Source of the DNA: Pseudomonas crudilactis
Lineage (GTDB): Bacteria > Pseudomonadota > Gammaproteobacteria > Pseudomonadales > Pseudomonadaceae
Direction of reading: 5' to 3'
Length of the DNA stretch: 64,000 nucleotides
Assembly (NCBI RefSeq): GCF_013433315.1
Contig: NZ_WXVV01000016.1
Location: forward strand, 1-64,000
A program made the position numbers and the translations under genes. The notes under the pieces are model-generated. The model was given only the letters and a program-made list of their open reading frames with translations. It did not search any database and had not been told where the DNA came from. Of the stretch, positions 1 through 6,487 are shown piece by piece; the first letter of the stretch is position 1, and each line of letters opens with the position of its first letter.

Positions 1-63
1 ATCAGGCTGCACAGTCACAATGGCTACCGAACTCCGGTGGACATGGAGGCCCTGGCGGCATGA
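1..63 (+). pseudogene. 3' end of an IS3-family transposase (OrfB), cut by window edge
   Basis: Frame 1 reads 20 codons and a stop (TGA at 61-63). The peptide contains HSHNGYRTPVDME, which resembles the C-terminal tail of IS3-group OrfB integrase-type transposases (pattern HSxxGYxxPxxxE). Only the tail is visible, so whether the full gene is intact cannot be judged. The call is supported by the IS3-like terminal sequence that follows. Confidence 0.6.
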
Positions 64-111
64 AAAAGGGTAAAACCCTATAACCGTGTCCAGTATCGTT
101 TGACCAGATCA
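1..111 (+). mobile_element. Right end of an IS3-group insertion sequence
   Basis: After the transposase stop there are 48 bases ending in TGTCCAGTATCG...CCAGATCA at position 111. This follows the pattern of the IS3 right terminal repeat (TGTCCA...GATCA). The next bases, CTCCGGGAG, are the middle of the palindromic intergenic repeat found elsewhere in this window, so the IS has inserted into one of those repeats. The left end and the target duplication lie outside the window. Confidence 0.6.
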
Positions 112-140
112 CTCCGGGAGAGGGCTGGGGTGAGGGGAAA
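112..140. repeat. Half of a CCCTCTCC/GGGAGAGGG palindromic repeat
   Basis: CTCCGGGAGAGGGCTGGGGT followed by GAGGGG is the right half of the repeat family seen intact near 4210, 4330, 4450, 22262, 22494, 35534 and 35647. The left half is missing because the IS3 end abuts it at 111. It lies just past the 3' end of the AraC-type gene. Confidence 0.7.
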
Positions 141-145
141 AGGGC

Positions 146-1021
146 TCAACGCAAAAACGCCTGCCGATACTCACCAGGCGTCCCACCCAAAACCTGCTTG
201 AACCGATTAGTGAAATGACTCGCGCTGGCAAATCCGCACGCCAGCGCAATCTCGCCCAGCGGCAACGCCGTCCCGCGCAACAACTCCCGCGCCCGGCTCA
301 AGCGCCGCGCCAGCACATACTGATGCGGCGGCAGGCCGAAACTCGTGCGAAACATCCGCGCAAAGTGGTATTCCGACAGGGCACACATCCCGGCCAGTTG
401 TCCCAGGCTAATCGGCTCGGCCAACTGGCTGTCGATAAACTCCACCAACTGCCGACGCTGGTGTGGCGCCAGTCCGCCCTTCAAACGCGAACCCTGACGT
501 GCGCCGACCTGACTGAGCAAAGTGTGGCTGATCAATTCATGGGCGAGGCTGCTGGTCAGCAAACGTTCGGCGGGCTCGTCCCAATTCAGCGTCAGCAACT
601 GCCTAAAGCGCTGCGCCTGCTGCGGATCGTCGAGAAAGGTCTGCTCGCGCAACTGCATCTCTCGCGGTTCGCGATCAAGCAAGGTGACGCAACCGAGGGC
701 GAATTGTTCAGCGCTGAAATACAGATGCGCCAAGCGAATATCGCCATTGATCACCCAGCCTGATTCGTGATCGGCCGGCAGGATGCACAGCTTGTCCGGC
801 CCGCCCTTGTGGCCCGGTTGCCCGCGACGAAACGTGCCAGTGCCACCGGCAATGTAGCAAGACAGCGTGTGGTGACTCGGCGCTGCGTACTCCTGGGCAT
901 CGTGGTGATTGGTCCACAAAGCAGCAGACAAGCCGTCACCGAGCTCGGCGCTGTGCACCAGGCGTGCATTCGGCGAGCTGTTCAACGCTTGAAAGACTTG
1001 CAGGGTATCGATGGCGGCCAT
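146..1021 (-). CDS. AraC-family transcriptional regulator
   Basis: A 291-residue DNA-binding regulator. The N-terminal two thirds look like an AraC-type cupin sensor. The last 100 residues (about 189-288) form the double helix-turn-helix, with LGQLAGMCALSEYHFARMF as the first recognition unit and GEIALACGFASASHFTNRF as the second, followed by GGTPGEYR, the classic AraC end. It is divergent from a DMT-superfamily exporter (start 1161), separated by about 140 bp, so it probably controls that exporter; this is inference from position. The effector is unknown. Length is normal for the family. Confidence 0.9.
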   Translation of the reverse strand: MAAIDTLQVFQALNSSPNARLVHSAELGDGLSAALWTNHHDAQEYAAPSHHTLSCYIAGGTGTFRRGQPGHKGGPDKLCILPADHESGWVINGDIRLAHLYFSAEQFALGCVTLLDREPREMQLREQTFLDDPQQAQRFRQLLTLNWDEPAERLLTSSLAHELISHTLLSQVGARQGSRLKGGLAPHQRRQLVEFIDSQLAEPISLGQLAGMCALSEYHFARMFRTSFGLPPHQYVLARRLSRARELLRGTALPLGEIALACGFASASHFTNRFKQVLGGTPGEYRQAFLR

Positions 1022-1160
1022 GAGCGGTTCTCTTCAACGCCTTGCATCCTACTCCGTAGGCGCCGCGCTGCCAGCCTGCTGCCCGACAAAAGCGCAAGAA
1101 TCTGCAAGCGCTCAAGGCGCGCGCGGGCAGACACTCAAGGCCTATCGAGGAGTGTTTGCC

Positions 1161-2063
1161 ATGAACCTGTCGTTGTATTTACTGACCGTGCTGATCTGGG
1201 GCACCACGTGGATTGCTCTGAAATGGCAACTGGGCGTGGTGGCGATTCCGGCGTCGATCGTCTATCGCTTCGGTCTCGCCGCGCTGGTGTTGTTTGCGCT
1301 GTTGCTGCTCAGTCGTCGCCTGCAACCGATGAACCGCCGTGGGCATCTGATCTGCGTGGCGCAGGGGTTGTGTCTGTTCTGCGTCAACTTCATGTGCTTC
1401 CTGACCGCCAGTCAGTGGATCCCCAGTGGTCTGGTCGCGGTGGTGTTTTCTACCGCAACCTTGTGGAACGCGCTGAATGCGCGAGTGTTCTTTGGCCAGC
1501 GCATCGCGCGCAATGTGCTGATGGGCGGTGCGCTGGGGCTGTTTGGTCTGGGAATGCTGTTCTGGCCGGAACTGGCCGGGCATCAGGCCAGCCCGCAGAC
1601 CTTGCTCGGCCTCGGCTTGGCCTTGTGCGGCACCTTGTGTTTCTCGGCGGGCAACATGCTCTCGAGCCTGCAGCAGAAGGCCGGTCTCAAGCCGCTGACC
1701 ACCAACGCCTGGGGCATGGCCTATGGCGCGGCGATGCTGTCGGTGTGGTGCTTGGTCAAGGGCATTCCATTCGGCATGGATTGGAGCCCGCGTTATGTCG
1801 GTGCGTTGCTGTATTTGGTGATCCCCGGTTCGGTCATTGGCTTCACCGCATATCTGACGCTGGTCGGGCGCATGGGCCCGGAGCGTGCGGCTTACTGCAC
1901 CGTGCTGTTCCCGGTGGTGGCGCTGAACGTCTCGGCGTTTGCCGAAGGTTATCAATGGACGGCACCGGCTCTGGTCGGGCTGGTGTTAGTGATGCTGGGT
2001 AACGTGCTGGTGTTTCGTAAACCGAAAGCAGTTGCGGCGCCGGTGCAGGGAAAGTTGGCTTGA
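1161..2063 (+). CDS. EamA/DMT-superfamily transporter
   Basis: Inner-membrane protein of 300 residues with about ten hydrophobic segments arranged as two EamA repeats, typical of drug/metabolite exporters of the RhaT/YdcZ type. The N-terminus MNLSLYLLTVLIWGTTWIA is characteristic (helix 1 with WGTTW). The ATG at 1161 is chosen because GAGGAG lies about 10 bases upstream; the frame stays open further upstream but without membrane-protein character and overlaps the AraC gene. Substrate is not predictable. Probably regulated by the divergent AraC protein. Confidence 0.88.
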   Translation: MNLSLYLLTVLIWGTTWIALKWQLGVVAIPASIVYRFGLAALVLFALLLLSRRLQPMNRRGHLICVAQGLCLFCVNFMCFLTASQWIPSGLVAVVFSTATLWNALNARVFFGQRIARNVLMGGALGLFGLGMLFWPELAGHQASPQTLLGLGLALCGTLCFSAGNMLSSLQQKAGLKPLTTNAWGMAYGAAMLSVWCLVKGIPFGMDWSPRYVGALLYLVIPGSVIGFTAYLTLVGRMGPERAAYCTVLFPVVALNVSAFAEGYQWTAPALVGLVLVMLGNVLVFRKPKAVAAPVQGKLA

Positions 2064-2082
2064 AATGAACGAGCGCTGAACG

Positions 2083-2592
2083 TCAGCGCTCGACCTTCAA
2101 GGTGATGTAAATCATTACCGGGAATATGAAGTCAACGATATGCCGTGCCCAGTCCTTGGCATTCCAGGATTGCGAAGTGTCCATGTCAAACCATTCCACT
2201 CCAACTGTTTGCAGGCACACGTAATAAATGAAAATGGCCGCCAGTATGCCCATGATCGAGAACTTTTTCGCCTCGTGGAATACTTCTGCGGGGGCGTTGA
2301 TGTTGCGATACAGCTGATAGGTGCCAATCAGGCACAACACTGTATACGTGACCTCCAGGGTGATGATGAACCAGTAGATCCGGTGGTGAATCATCGGTGA
2401 TTCAATGGCTCGGTACTTGATGGTTTCACAGGCAGTGGTGGTGTCCATGCTCAGAATATGCGCCACGTAAGTGTAGTTTGAGTTGTAGTCGGTAAAGTTG
2501 TGGATCATCACCAGCAGGCCAAAGAAACTGATGTAAGCCATCAAAATAACTTTGCTGTAACGGATAAGTTTGTCAGTGGTCAGGGCGTTCAA
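2083..2592 (-). CDS. DUF2165-type small integral membrane protein
   Basis: A predicted 169-residue protein with four hydrophobic segments: VILMAYISFFGLLVMIHNF near the start, a pair in the middle (YWFIITLEVTYTVLCLIGTY and the FSIMGILAAIFIYYVCL stretch), and FIFPVMIYITL at the end. This is the DUF2165 pattern; function is unknown. The start is taken as TTG at 2592 (MNALTTDKLIRY), preceded by GGAGAG at a good distance. An open frame continues to 2847, but that upstream part overlaps the next gene and reads like a shadow. The gene is more AT-rich than its neighbours. Confidence 0.75.
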   Translation of the reverse strand: MNALTTDKLIRYSKVILMAYISFFGLLVMIHNFTDYNSNYTYVAHILSMDTTTACETIKYRAIESPMIHHRIYWFIITLEVTYTVLCLIGTYQLYRNINAPAEVFHEAKKFSIMGILAAIFIYYVCLQTVGVEWFDMDTSQSWNAKDWARHIVDFIFPVMIYITLKVER

Positions 2593-2740
2593 GGTTTTTG
2601 CTCTCCATAGCGTTTGTCGATAATTCGATGGCCAGGCAGAGCTTATAATGCTGTTGTTTAATTTTGTTTGTTGTTCGATTTCAAGTTGTGTATTGGCGTA
2701 ACTAACGGGCCAGTGCAGTGGTGCACTTGCCCGTATTCTT

Positions 2741-3715
2741 TTATCGGCGCCAGACTTGCGGGTTGACCAGATCCTGCGGACGTTCGCCGAGCAGGGCGCT
2801 GCGCAGATTGGCCAGTGCACGATTGGCCATGGCTTCGCGGGTTTCATTCGTCGCCGAGCCGATGTGCGGCAGGGTCACGGCGTTACTCAACTGGAACAGC
2901 GGCGATTCGGCCAGCGGTTCTTTTTCGTAAACGTCGAGGCCGGCACCACGAATGCGCTTGGTTTGCAGGGCTTCGATCAGGGCCGGTTCATCGACCACCG
3001 GGCCACGTGAGATGTTCACCAAAATGGCGTCGGGTTTCATCAGGGCCAGTTCGCGATGGCTGATCAGGTGGCGGGTCTTGTCGCTGAGCGGCACCACCAG
3101 GCAGACGAAATCGGCTTCGGCGAGCAGTTGATCGAGGCTGCGAAATTGCGCGCCGAGTTCCTGTTCCAGTTCGGTCTTGCGACTGTTGCCGCTGTAGATG
3201 ATTGGCATGTTGAAGCCGAAGCGGCCACGGCGGGCGACGGCCGCGCCGATGTTACCCATGCCGACGATGCCGAGGGTTTTGCCGTGGACGTCGCAGCCGA
3301 ACAGCGGGGCGCCGACGCTGGCTTGCCATTGGCCGGCCTTGGTCCAGGCGTCGAGTTCGGCGACGCGGCGGGCGCTGCTCATGATCAGGGCGAAGGCGAG
3401 GTCGGCGGTGCTTTCTGTGAGCACATCCGGTGTGTTGGTGAGCATGATCCCGCGTTCATTGAAGTAGTCGAGGTCGTAGTTGTCGTAGCCGACGGAGACG
3501 CTGGAGACTACTTCGAGTTTTGTCGCGGTTTCGAGTTGGGCCTGGCCGAGTTTGCGGCCGACGCCGATGAGGCCGTGGGCGTGGGGCAGGGCTTCGTTGA
3601 ATTGGGCGTTGATGTCGCCGGCTTTTGGGTTGGGGACGATGACGTCGAATTCTTGTTGCAGGCGTTCGATCATGGGCGGGGTGATGCGGCTGAAGGCCAG
3701 GACAGTTTTTTTCAT
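2741..3715 (-). CDS. ghrB: D-isomer-specific 2-hydroxyacid dehydrogenase (glyoxylate/hydroxypyruvate/2-ketogluconate reductase type)
   Basis: Cytosolic NAD(P)H-dependent reductase of 324 residues. The nucleotide-binding loop is GMGNIG at 152-157, and the catalytic triad of the family is present: Arg237 in NISRGPVVDE, Glu266 in DVYEKEP and His284 in LPHIGSATNETREAM. The overall pattern fits GhrB/TkrA enzymes that reduce glyoxylate, hydroxypyruvate or 2-keto-gluconate; the exact substrate cannot be fixed from sequence. The start at 3715 (MKKTVLAFSR) is chosen because the frame upstream runs into a common intergenic repeat. No obvious operon partner. Confidence 0.9.
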   Translation of the reverse strand: MKKTVLAFSRITPPMIERLQQEFDVIVPNPKAGDINAQFNEALPHAHGLIGVGRKLGQAQLETATKLEVVSSVSVGYDNYDLDYFNERGIMLTNTPDVLTESTADLAFALIMSSARRVAELDAWTKAGQWQASVGAPLFGCDVHGKTLGIVGMGNIGAAVARRGRFGFNMPIIYSGNSRKTELEQELGAQFRSLDQLLAEADFVCLVVPLSDKTRHLISHRELALMKPDAILVNISRGPVVDEPALIEALQTKRIRGAGLDVYEKEPLAESPLFQLSNAVTLPHIGSATNETREAMANRALANLRSALLGERPQDLVNPQVWRR

Positions 3716-3827
3716 CGTTTTTGGCTCTTGTTCGGGCTTGATACCAAGCACGCTAACATTTCTGGCTTGGGGTTGTCTTGGCGGCCTCTGGGCCGACCAT
3801 GTTCTTGGGGTTTTGGGTGTATATCCG

Positions 3828-4160
3828 TTGCTGCGGGTGTTGCTGATTAGGGTTCCGCCCTTACGGCGGGTCACTTTTTCCAGACGCCGAAAAAGTAACC
3901 AAAAAGGCTTGCTCCTACGTGCGGCCCGCTCGCTCGGGCTCGGGGTTCCTTCGCTCCGGGATCGATCCGGGCGCAGCGCCTACGGTTTGCTTCGCTGCAC
4001 CTCCTCTCGCTGTGTTTGGCTGCGCCAAACGGTCGCTGCGCTCCCACGCCCGGATCAATCCCTCCACTCAGCCTTCCGACGTCGCCCGTGGATCAAGATC
4101 AAGAGCAGGCGAGCTGACACTCGGCCTATTGAGTGGTGAAAAGCGTGGGGTGTTCGGCGT
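3828..4160. repeat. Long multi-palindromic intergenic repeat
   Basis: A roughly 330-bp GC-rich block with several nested inverted repeats: CCGCCCTTACGGCGG near 3855-3869, CGGATCGATCCGGG-type palindromes, and TTTGGCTGCGCCAAA near 4015-4030. From memory, blocks very similar to this are dispersed between genes in many Pseudomonas genomes and produce spurious short ORFs on both strands. No credible protein is encoded. It separates the 2-hydroxyacid dehydrogenase promoter from the tandem repeats that follow. Confidence 0.6.
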
Positions 4161-4177
4161 TTGATTTGTGTTCAACG

Positions 4178-4490
4178 CGGTATCGCACGTCGGCGTAACT
4201 CGTCCAAACACCTCGGTCAGTCCCCTCTCCCTCCGGGAGAGGGCTAGGGTGAGGGGCTTTTGATCTGATTCAGAATCTGAGGGTCGACTCGGTATCGCAC
4301 GTCGGCGTAGCTCGCCCAAACACCTCGATCAGTGCCCTCTCCCTCCGGGAGAGGGCTAGGGTGAGGGGCTTTTGATCTGTTTCAGAATCTGAGGGTCGAC
4401 TCGGTATCGCACGTGGGCGTAGTTCACCCAAACACCTCGGTCAGTCCCCTCTCCCTCCGGGAGAGGGTTAGGGTGAGGGGCTTTTAGCTG
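4178..4490. repeat. Three tandem units of 112 bp carrying CCCTCTCC/GGGAGAGGG palindromes
   Basis: The unit begins CGGTATCGCACGTSGGCGTA at 4178, 4290 and 4402, giving an exact 112-bp period. Each unit contains the palindrome CCCTCTCCCTCCGGGAGAGG followed by GGTGAGGGGCTTTT. Units 1 and 2 are nearly identical and the third ends early at the stop codon of the DUF6124-type gene. The same module recurs at 22260-22520 and 35534-35680. Confidence 0.85.
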
Positions 4491-4858
4491 TGTGCCGGGG
4501 ATTGGGAGATTTCGTGATTATCCAGCACGCGGTTCACCGCCAGTTCGGCGAGCATGATGATCTGCTGAATCGCCAGGATCGTCCGTCGTTGCGGCAGGTC
4601 GATGTAGGCGGCGATGTCGCTGGTCATCAGGCTGGCTTGTGCCAGTGATTCGCAGGCGTGGACCAGCAGGCTTTCACTGTCCTGTTCCGGGGCGACCTGG
4701 AACATGGTGCTGGGTTTGTGGAAGCGCAGGGTGAGGGCGTTGGGTTTGAGGTAGTGGTCGAGGGCGCGTTCGGCGGCTTCGTGGAATTTCTTCGAACCGG
4801 GGAATTCGTAGGGGGTGGTGTCGTCGGTTTCAGGTGGATTAGGCGTTGGTTTGAACAT
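4484..4858 (-). CDS. Small DUF6124/DUF3077-type protein
   Basis: A 124-residue soluble protein of unknown function. It starts MFKPTPNPPETDDTTPYE, a hallmark of a small-protein family that is abundant and multi-copy in fluorescent pseudomonads. The rest is helical, with HEAAERALDHYL near residues 27-38 and a hydrophobic helix ILAIQQIIMLAELAVNRVL near the C-terminus. No enzyme motif is visible. GGAG lies seven bases before the ATG, but it sits inside a hairpin (see leader entry). The gene ends exactly where the tandem repeats begin. The family name is from memory; coding status is well supported. Confidence 0.8.
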   Translation of the reverse strand: MFKPTPNPPETDDTTPYEFPGSKKFHEAAERALDHYLKPNALTLRFHKPSTMFQVAPEQDSESLLVHACESLAQASLMTSDIAAYIDLPQRRTILAIQQIIMLAELAVNRVLDNHEISQSPAHS

Positions 4859-5061
4859 TGTGAAACTCCATTCGGGATGTGGAGTTCGTCACGTACTGCG
4901 ACCAAGCAGTAGGGTGGCGAACTGTACGCGGGTTGGTCGACCAGGGAATGGAAACCCGGCAGGGCCAAAGCCCTCCCTCGCACAGTTCGCCATTAGGCAA
5001 GCTGAAAAGTGCGCCATTCTAAACCCGGACGACCAAGTCCGGTTGCTGATTCGTCAGCGAC
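4859..5061 (-). promoter_or_regulatory. Structured 5' leader of the DUF6124-type gene (candidate riboregulator)
   Basis: About 200 nt between a candidate promoter (about 5068-5096) and the start codon are dense with inverted repeats. ACTCCA/TGGAGT (4865-4870/4880-4885) buries the Shine-Dalgarno. TACTGC/GCAGTA (4894-4899/4906-4911) and CCGGAC/GTCCGG (5025-5030/5037-5042) are perfect six-base stems that both enclose the loop GACCAA (plus-strand reading). A long arm GTGGCGAACTGTACG (4914-4928) pairs with CGCACAGTTCGCCAT (4979-4993). Between them TTGGTCGACCA (4933-4943) is complementary to both loops. Regulatory role is inferred. Confidence 0.55.
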
Positions 5062-5067
5062 ACCCAA

Positions 5068-5096
5068 ATCCTAGCCACCGCACTTCCGACGGACAA
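5068..5096 (-). promoter_or_regulatory. Candidate sigma70 promoter for the DUF6124-type gene
   Basis: On the minus strand TTGTCC (plus 5091-5096) and TAGGAT (plus 5068-5073) are separated by 17 bases, a reasonable -35/-10 pair. It would start transcripts near 5061, giving the structured leader of about 200 nt. Not tested; a second TAGAAT closer to the gene (around 5016-5021) lacks a good -35. Confidence 0.4.
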
Positions 5097-5136
5097 CCGT
5101 CAAAACCTGTCGGAAACATCCGCGAAATCACTGCTC

Positions 5137-5216
5137 TGTAGGAGCTGCCGTAGGCTGCGATCTGTTGATTTTTAAACATCAAGATCAAAAGATCGCAGCC
5201 TGCGGCAGCTCCTACA
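5137..5216. repeat. REPIN-like inverted pair (TGTAGGAGCTGCCG type)
   Basis: TGTAGGAGCTGCCGTAGGCT...GATC and its inverse GATCGCAGCCTGCGGCAGCT...TACA face each other around about 30 bp of AT-richer spacer. The same class appears at 6363, 41078, 58327 and 62670. Confidence 0.85.
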
Positions 5217-5238
5217 GAAGACGCATTGTGTTTAAAAA

Positions 5239-6207
5239 TCAGTTGGCGACACGCGCGCCGGCGAGGCTGCCGCTGAGTTCGTAGGCGGCCAATTCGGCTT
5301 GATGCGCCGCGAGAATTTCCGGCAACGAGCCGCGCAAATACTCAACCCACGTCTTGATCTTCGCATCCAGATATTGCCGCGACGGGTAGATCGCATACAG
5401 GTTCAGCTCTTGCGAGCGGTAGTTCGGCATCACTCGCACCAGTGTGCCGTTACGCAAACCTTCAATCGCCGCATACACCGGCAACACGCCAACGCCCATG
5501 CCGCTGGTGATCGCGGTTTTCATCGCGTCGGCGGAGTTCACCAGAAACGGCGAACTGTTGATGGTGACCATTTCCTGGCCTTCCGGGCCGTCGAAGGCCC
5601 ATTTCTCCAAGGGGATCACCGGGCTGACCAGGCGCAGGCAAGCGTGGTTGAGCAGGTCGCTGGGCTTTTGCGCGGCACCGTTGGCTTTCACGTAGGCCGG
5701 TGAGGCGCAGACGATGCTGTAGGTGATGCCCAGCCGTTGCGAGACGAAACCCGAGTCCGGCAATTCGCTGGCGAGCACGATGGACACGTCGTAGCCCTCG
5801 TCGAGCAGGTCTGGCACGCGGTTGGCCAGGGTCAGGTCGAAGGTCACGTCGGGGTGCGTTTTGCGGTAGCGGGCGATGGCGTCGATGACGAAGTGCTGGC
5901 CGATGCCGGTCATGGTGTGCACTTTCAATTGCCCGGCCGGGCGCGCGTGGGCGTCGCTGGCTTCGGCTTCGGCCTCTTCGACGTAGGCCAGAATCTGTTC
6001 GCAGCGCAGCAGGTAGCGTTTGCCCGCTTCGGTGAGGGCAATGCGCCGCGTGGTGCGGTTGAGCAAGCGGGTTTGCAGGTGGGCTTCCAGGTTGGAGACC
6101 GCGCGCGAGACGTTGGCGGTGGTGGTGTCGAGTTGCACGGCGGCGGCGGTGAAGCTGCCGGCTTCGGCCACGCAACTGAAGGCGCGCATGTTTTGCAAAG
6201 TGTCCAT
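5239..6207 (-). CDS. LysR-family transcriptional regulator
   Basis: A 322-residue LysR protein. The N-terminal winged helix (MDTLQNMRAFSCVAEAGSF, then VSRAVSNLEAHLQTRLLNRTTR) is typical, and the rest is a periplasmic-binding-protein-like effector domain, of the subgroup that ends in KTWVEYLRG. It reads away from an efflux operon (6488-11384) with about 280 bp between starts, the same arrangement as aaeR next to aaeXAB, so it is a likely regulator of that pump, perhaps responding to aromatic acids. That functional link is inference. Start at 6207 is the first Met of the conserved helix. Confidence 0.9.
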   Translation of the reverse strand: MDTLQNMRAFSCVAEAGSFTAAAVQLDTTTANVSRAVSNLEAHLQTRLLNRTTRRIALTEAGKRYLLRCEQILAYVEEAEAEASDAHARPAGQLKVHTMTGIGQHFVIDAIARYRKTHPDVTFDLTLANRVPDLLDEGYDVSIVLASELPDSGFVSQRLGITYSIVCASPAYVKANGAAQKPSDLLNHACLRLVSPVIPLEKWAFDGPEGQEMVTINSSPFLVNSADAMKTAITSGMGVGVLPVYAAIEGLRNGTLVRVMPNYRSQELNLYAIYPSRQYLDAKIKTWVEYLRGSLPEILAAHQAELAAYELSGSLAGARVAN

Positions 6208-6362
6208 GGGGTGCTCTCAAGGGAGATGGCAAATTGTGACACGAAGTTTCAGGGGCGAGACCCCCGACCAAGGGATTATCTCGTTAACCGTAACAAAGAT
6301 TCACAGAAATCCCAGCTTATCGCCGTTCAGAGCGCCCCCTAGAATTGCGCCGATCCAATGCA

Positions 6363-6444
6363 GGCGCTGCCACAGGCTGCGATTTTTCGATTTTGTTTTA
6401 AGGGAATCAAGATCAACAGATCGCAGCCTGCGGCAGCTCCTACA
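6363..6444. repeat. REPIN-like inverted pair (GGAGCTGCCG type), worn left arm
   Basis: Left arm GCGCTGCCACAGGCTGCGAT is diverged; right arm GATCGCAGCCTGCGGCAGCT plus CCTACA is intact. It lies in the LysR/efflux intergenic region, about 45 bp before the GTG start of the outer-membrane factor. Confidence 0.75.
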
Positions 6445-6487
6445 GAAAACAAGCCCCGCCTTATCCTCTTTTCAGGAATTCGCAGCT

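Noticed and set aside
2593..2847. N-terminal extension of the DUF2165 protein to 2847
   Set aside because: The extension overlaps the neighbouring dehydrogenase gene, is not membrane-like, and a TTG with a good ribosome site at 2592 gives the family length.
4178..4490. Regularly spaced repeats considered as a CRISPR array
   Set aside because: The whole 112-bp unit repeats, including what would be spacers; no cas genes nearby.
4627..4983. Minus-strand GTG-start frame of 118 codons overlapping the DUF6124 leader and gene
   Set aside because: It runs through the hairpin-rich leader and then out of frame through the DUF6124 gene; composition after the overlap is Pro/Ser/Thr-rich like a shadow. 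A short leader peptide remains possible but unsupported.
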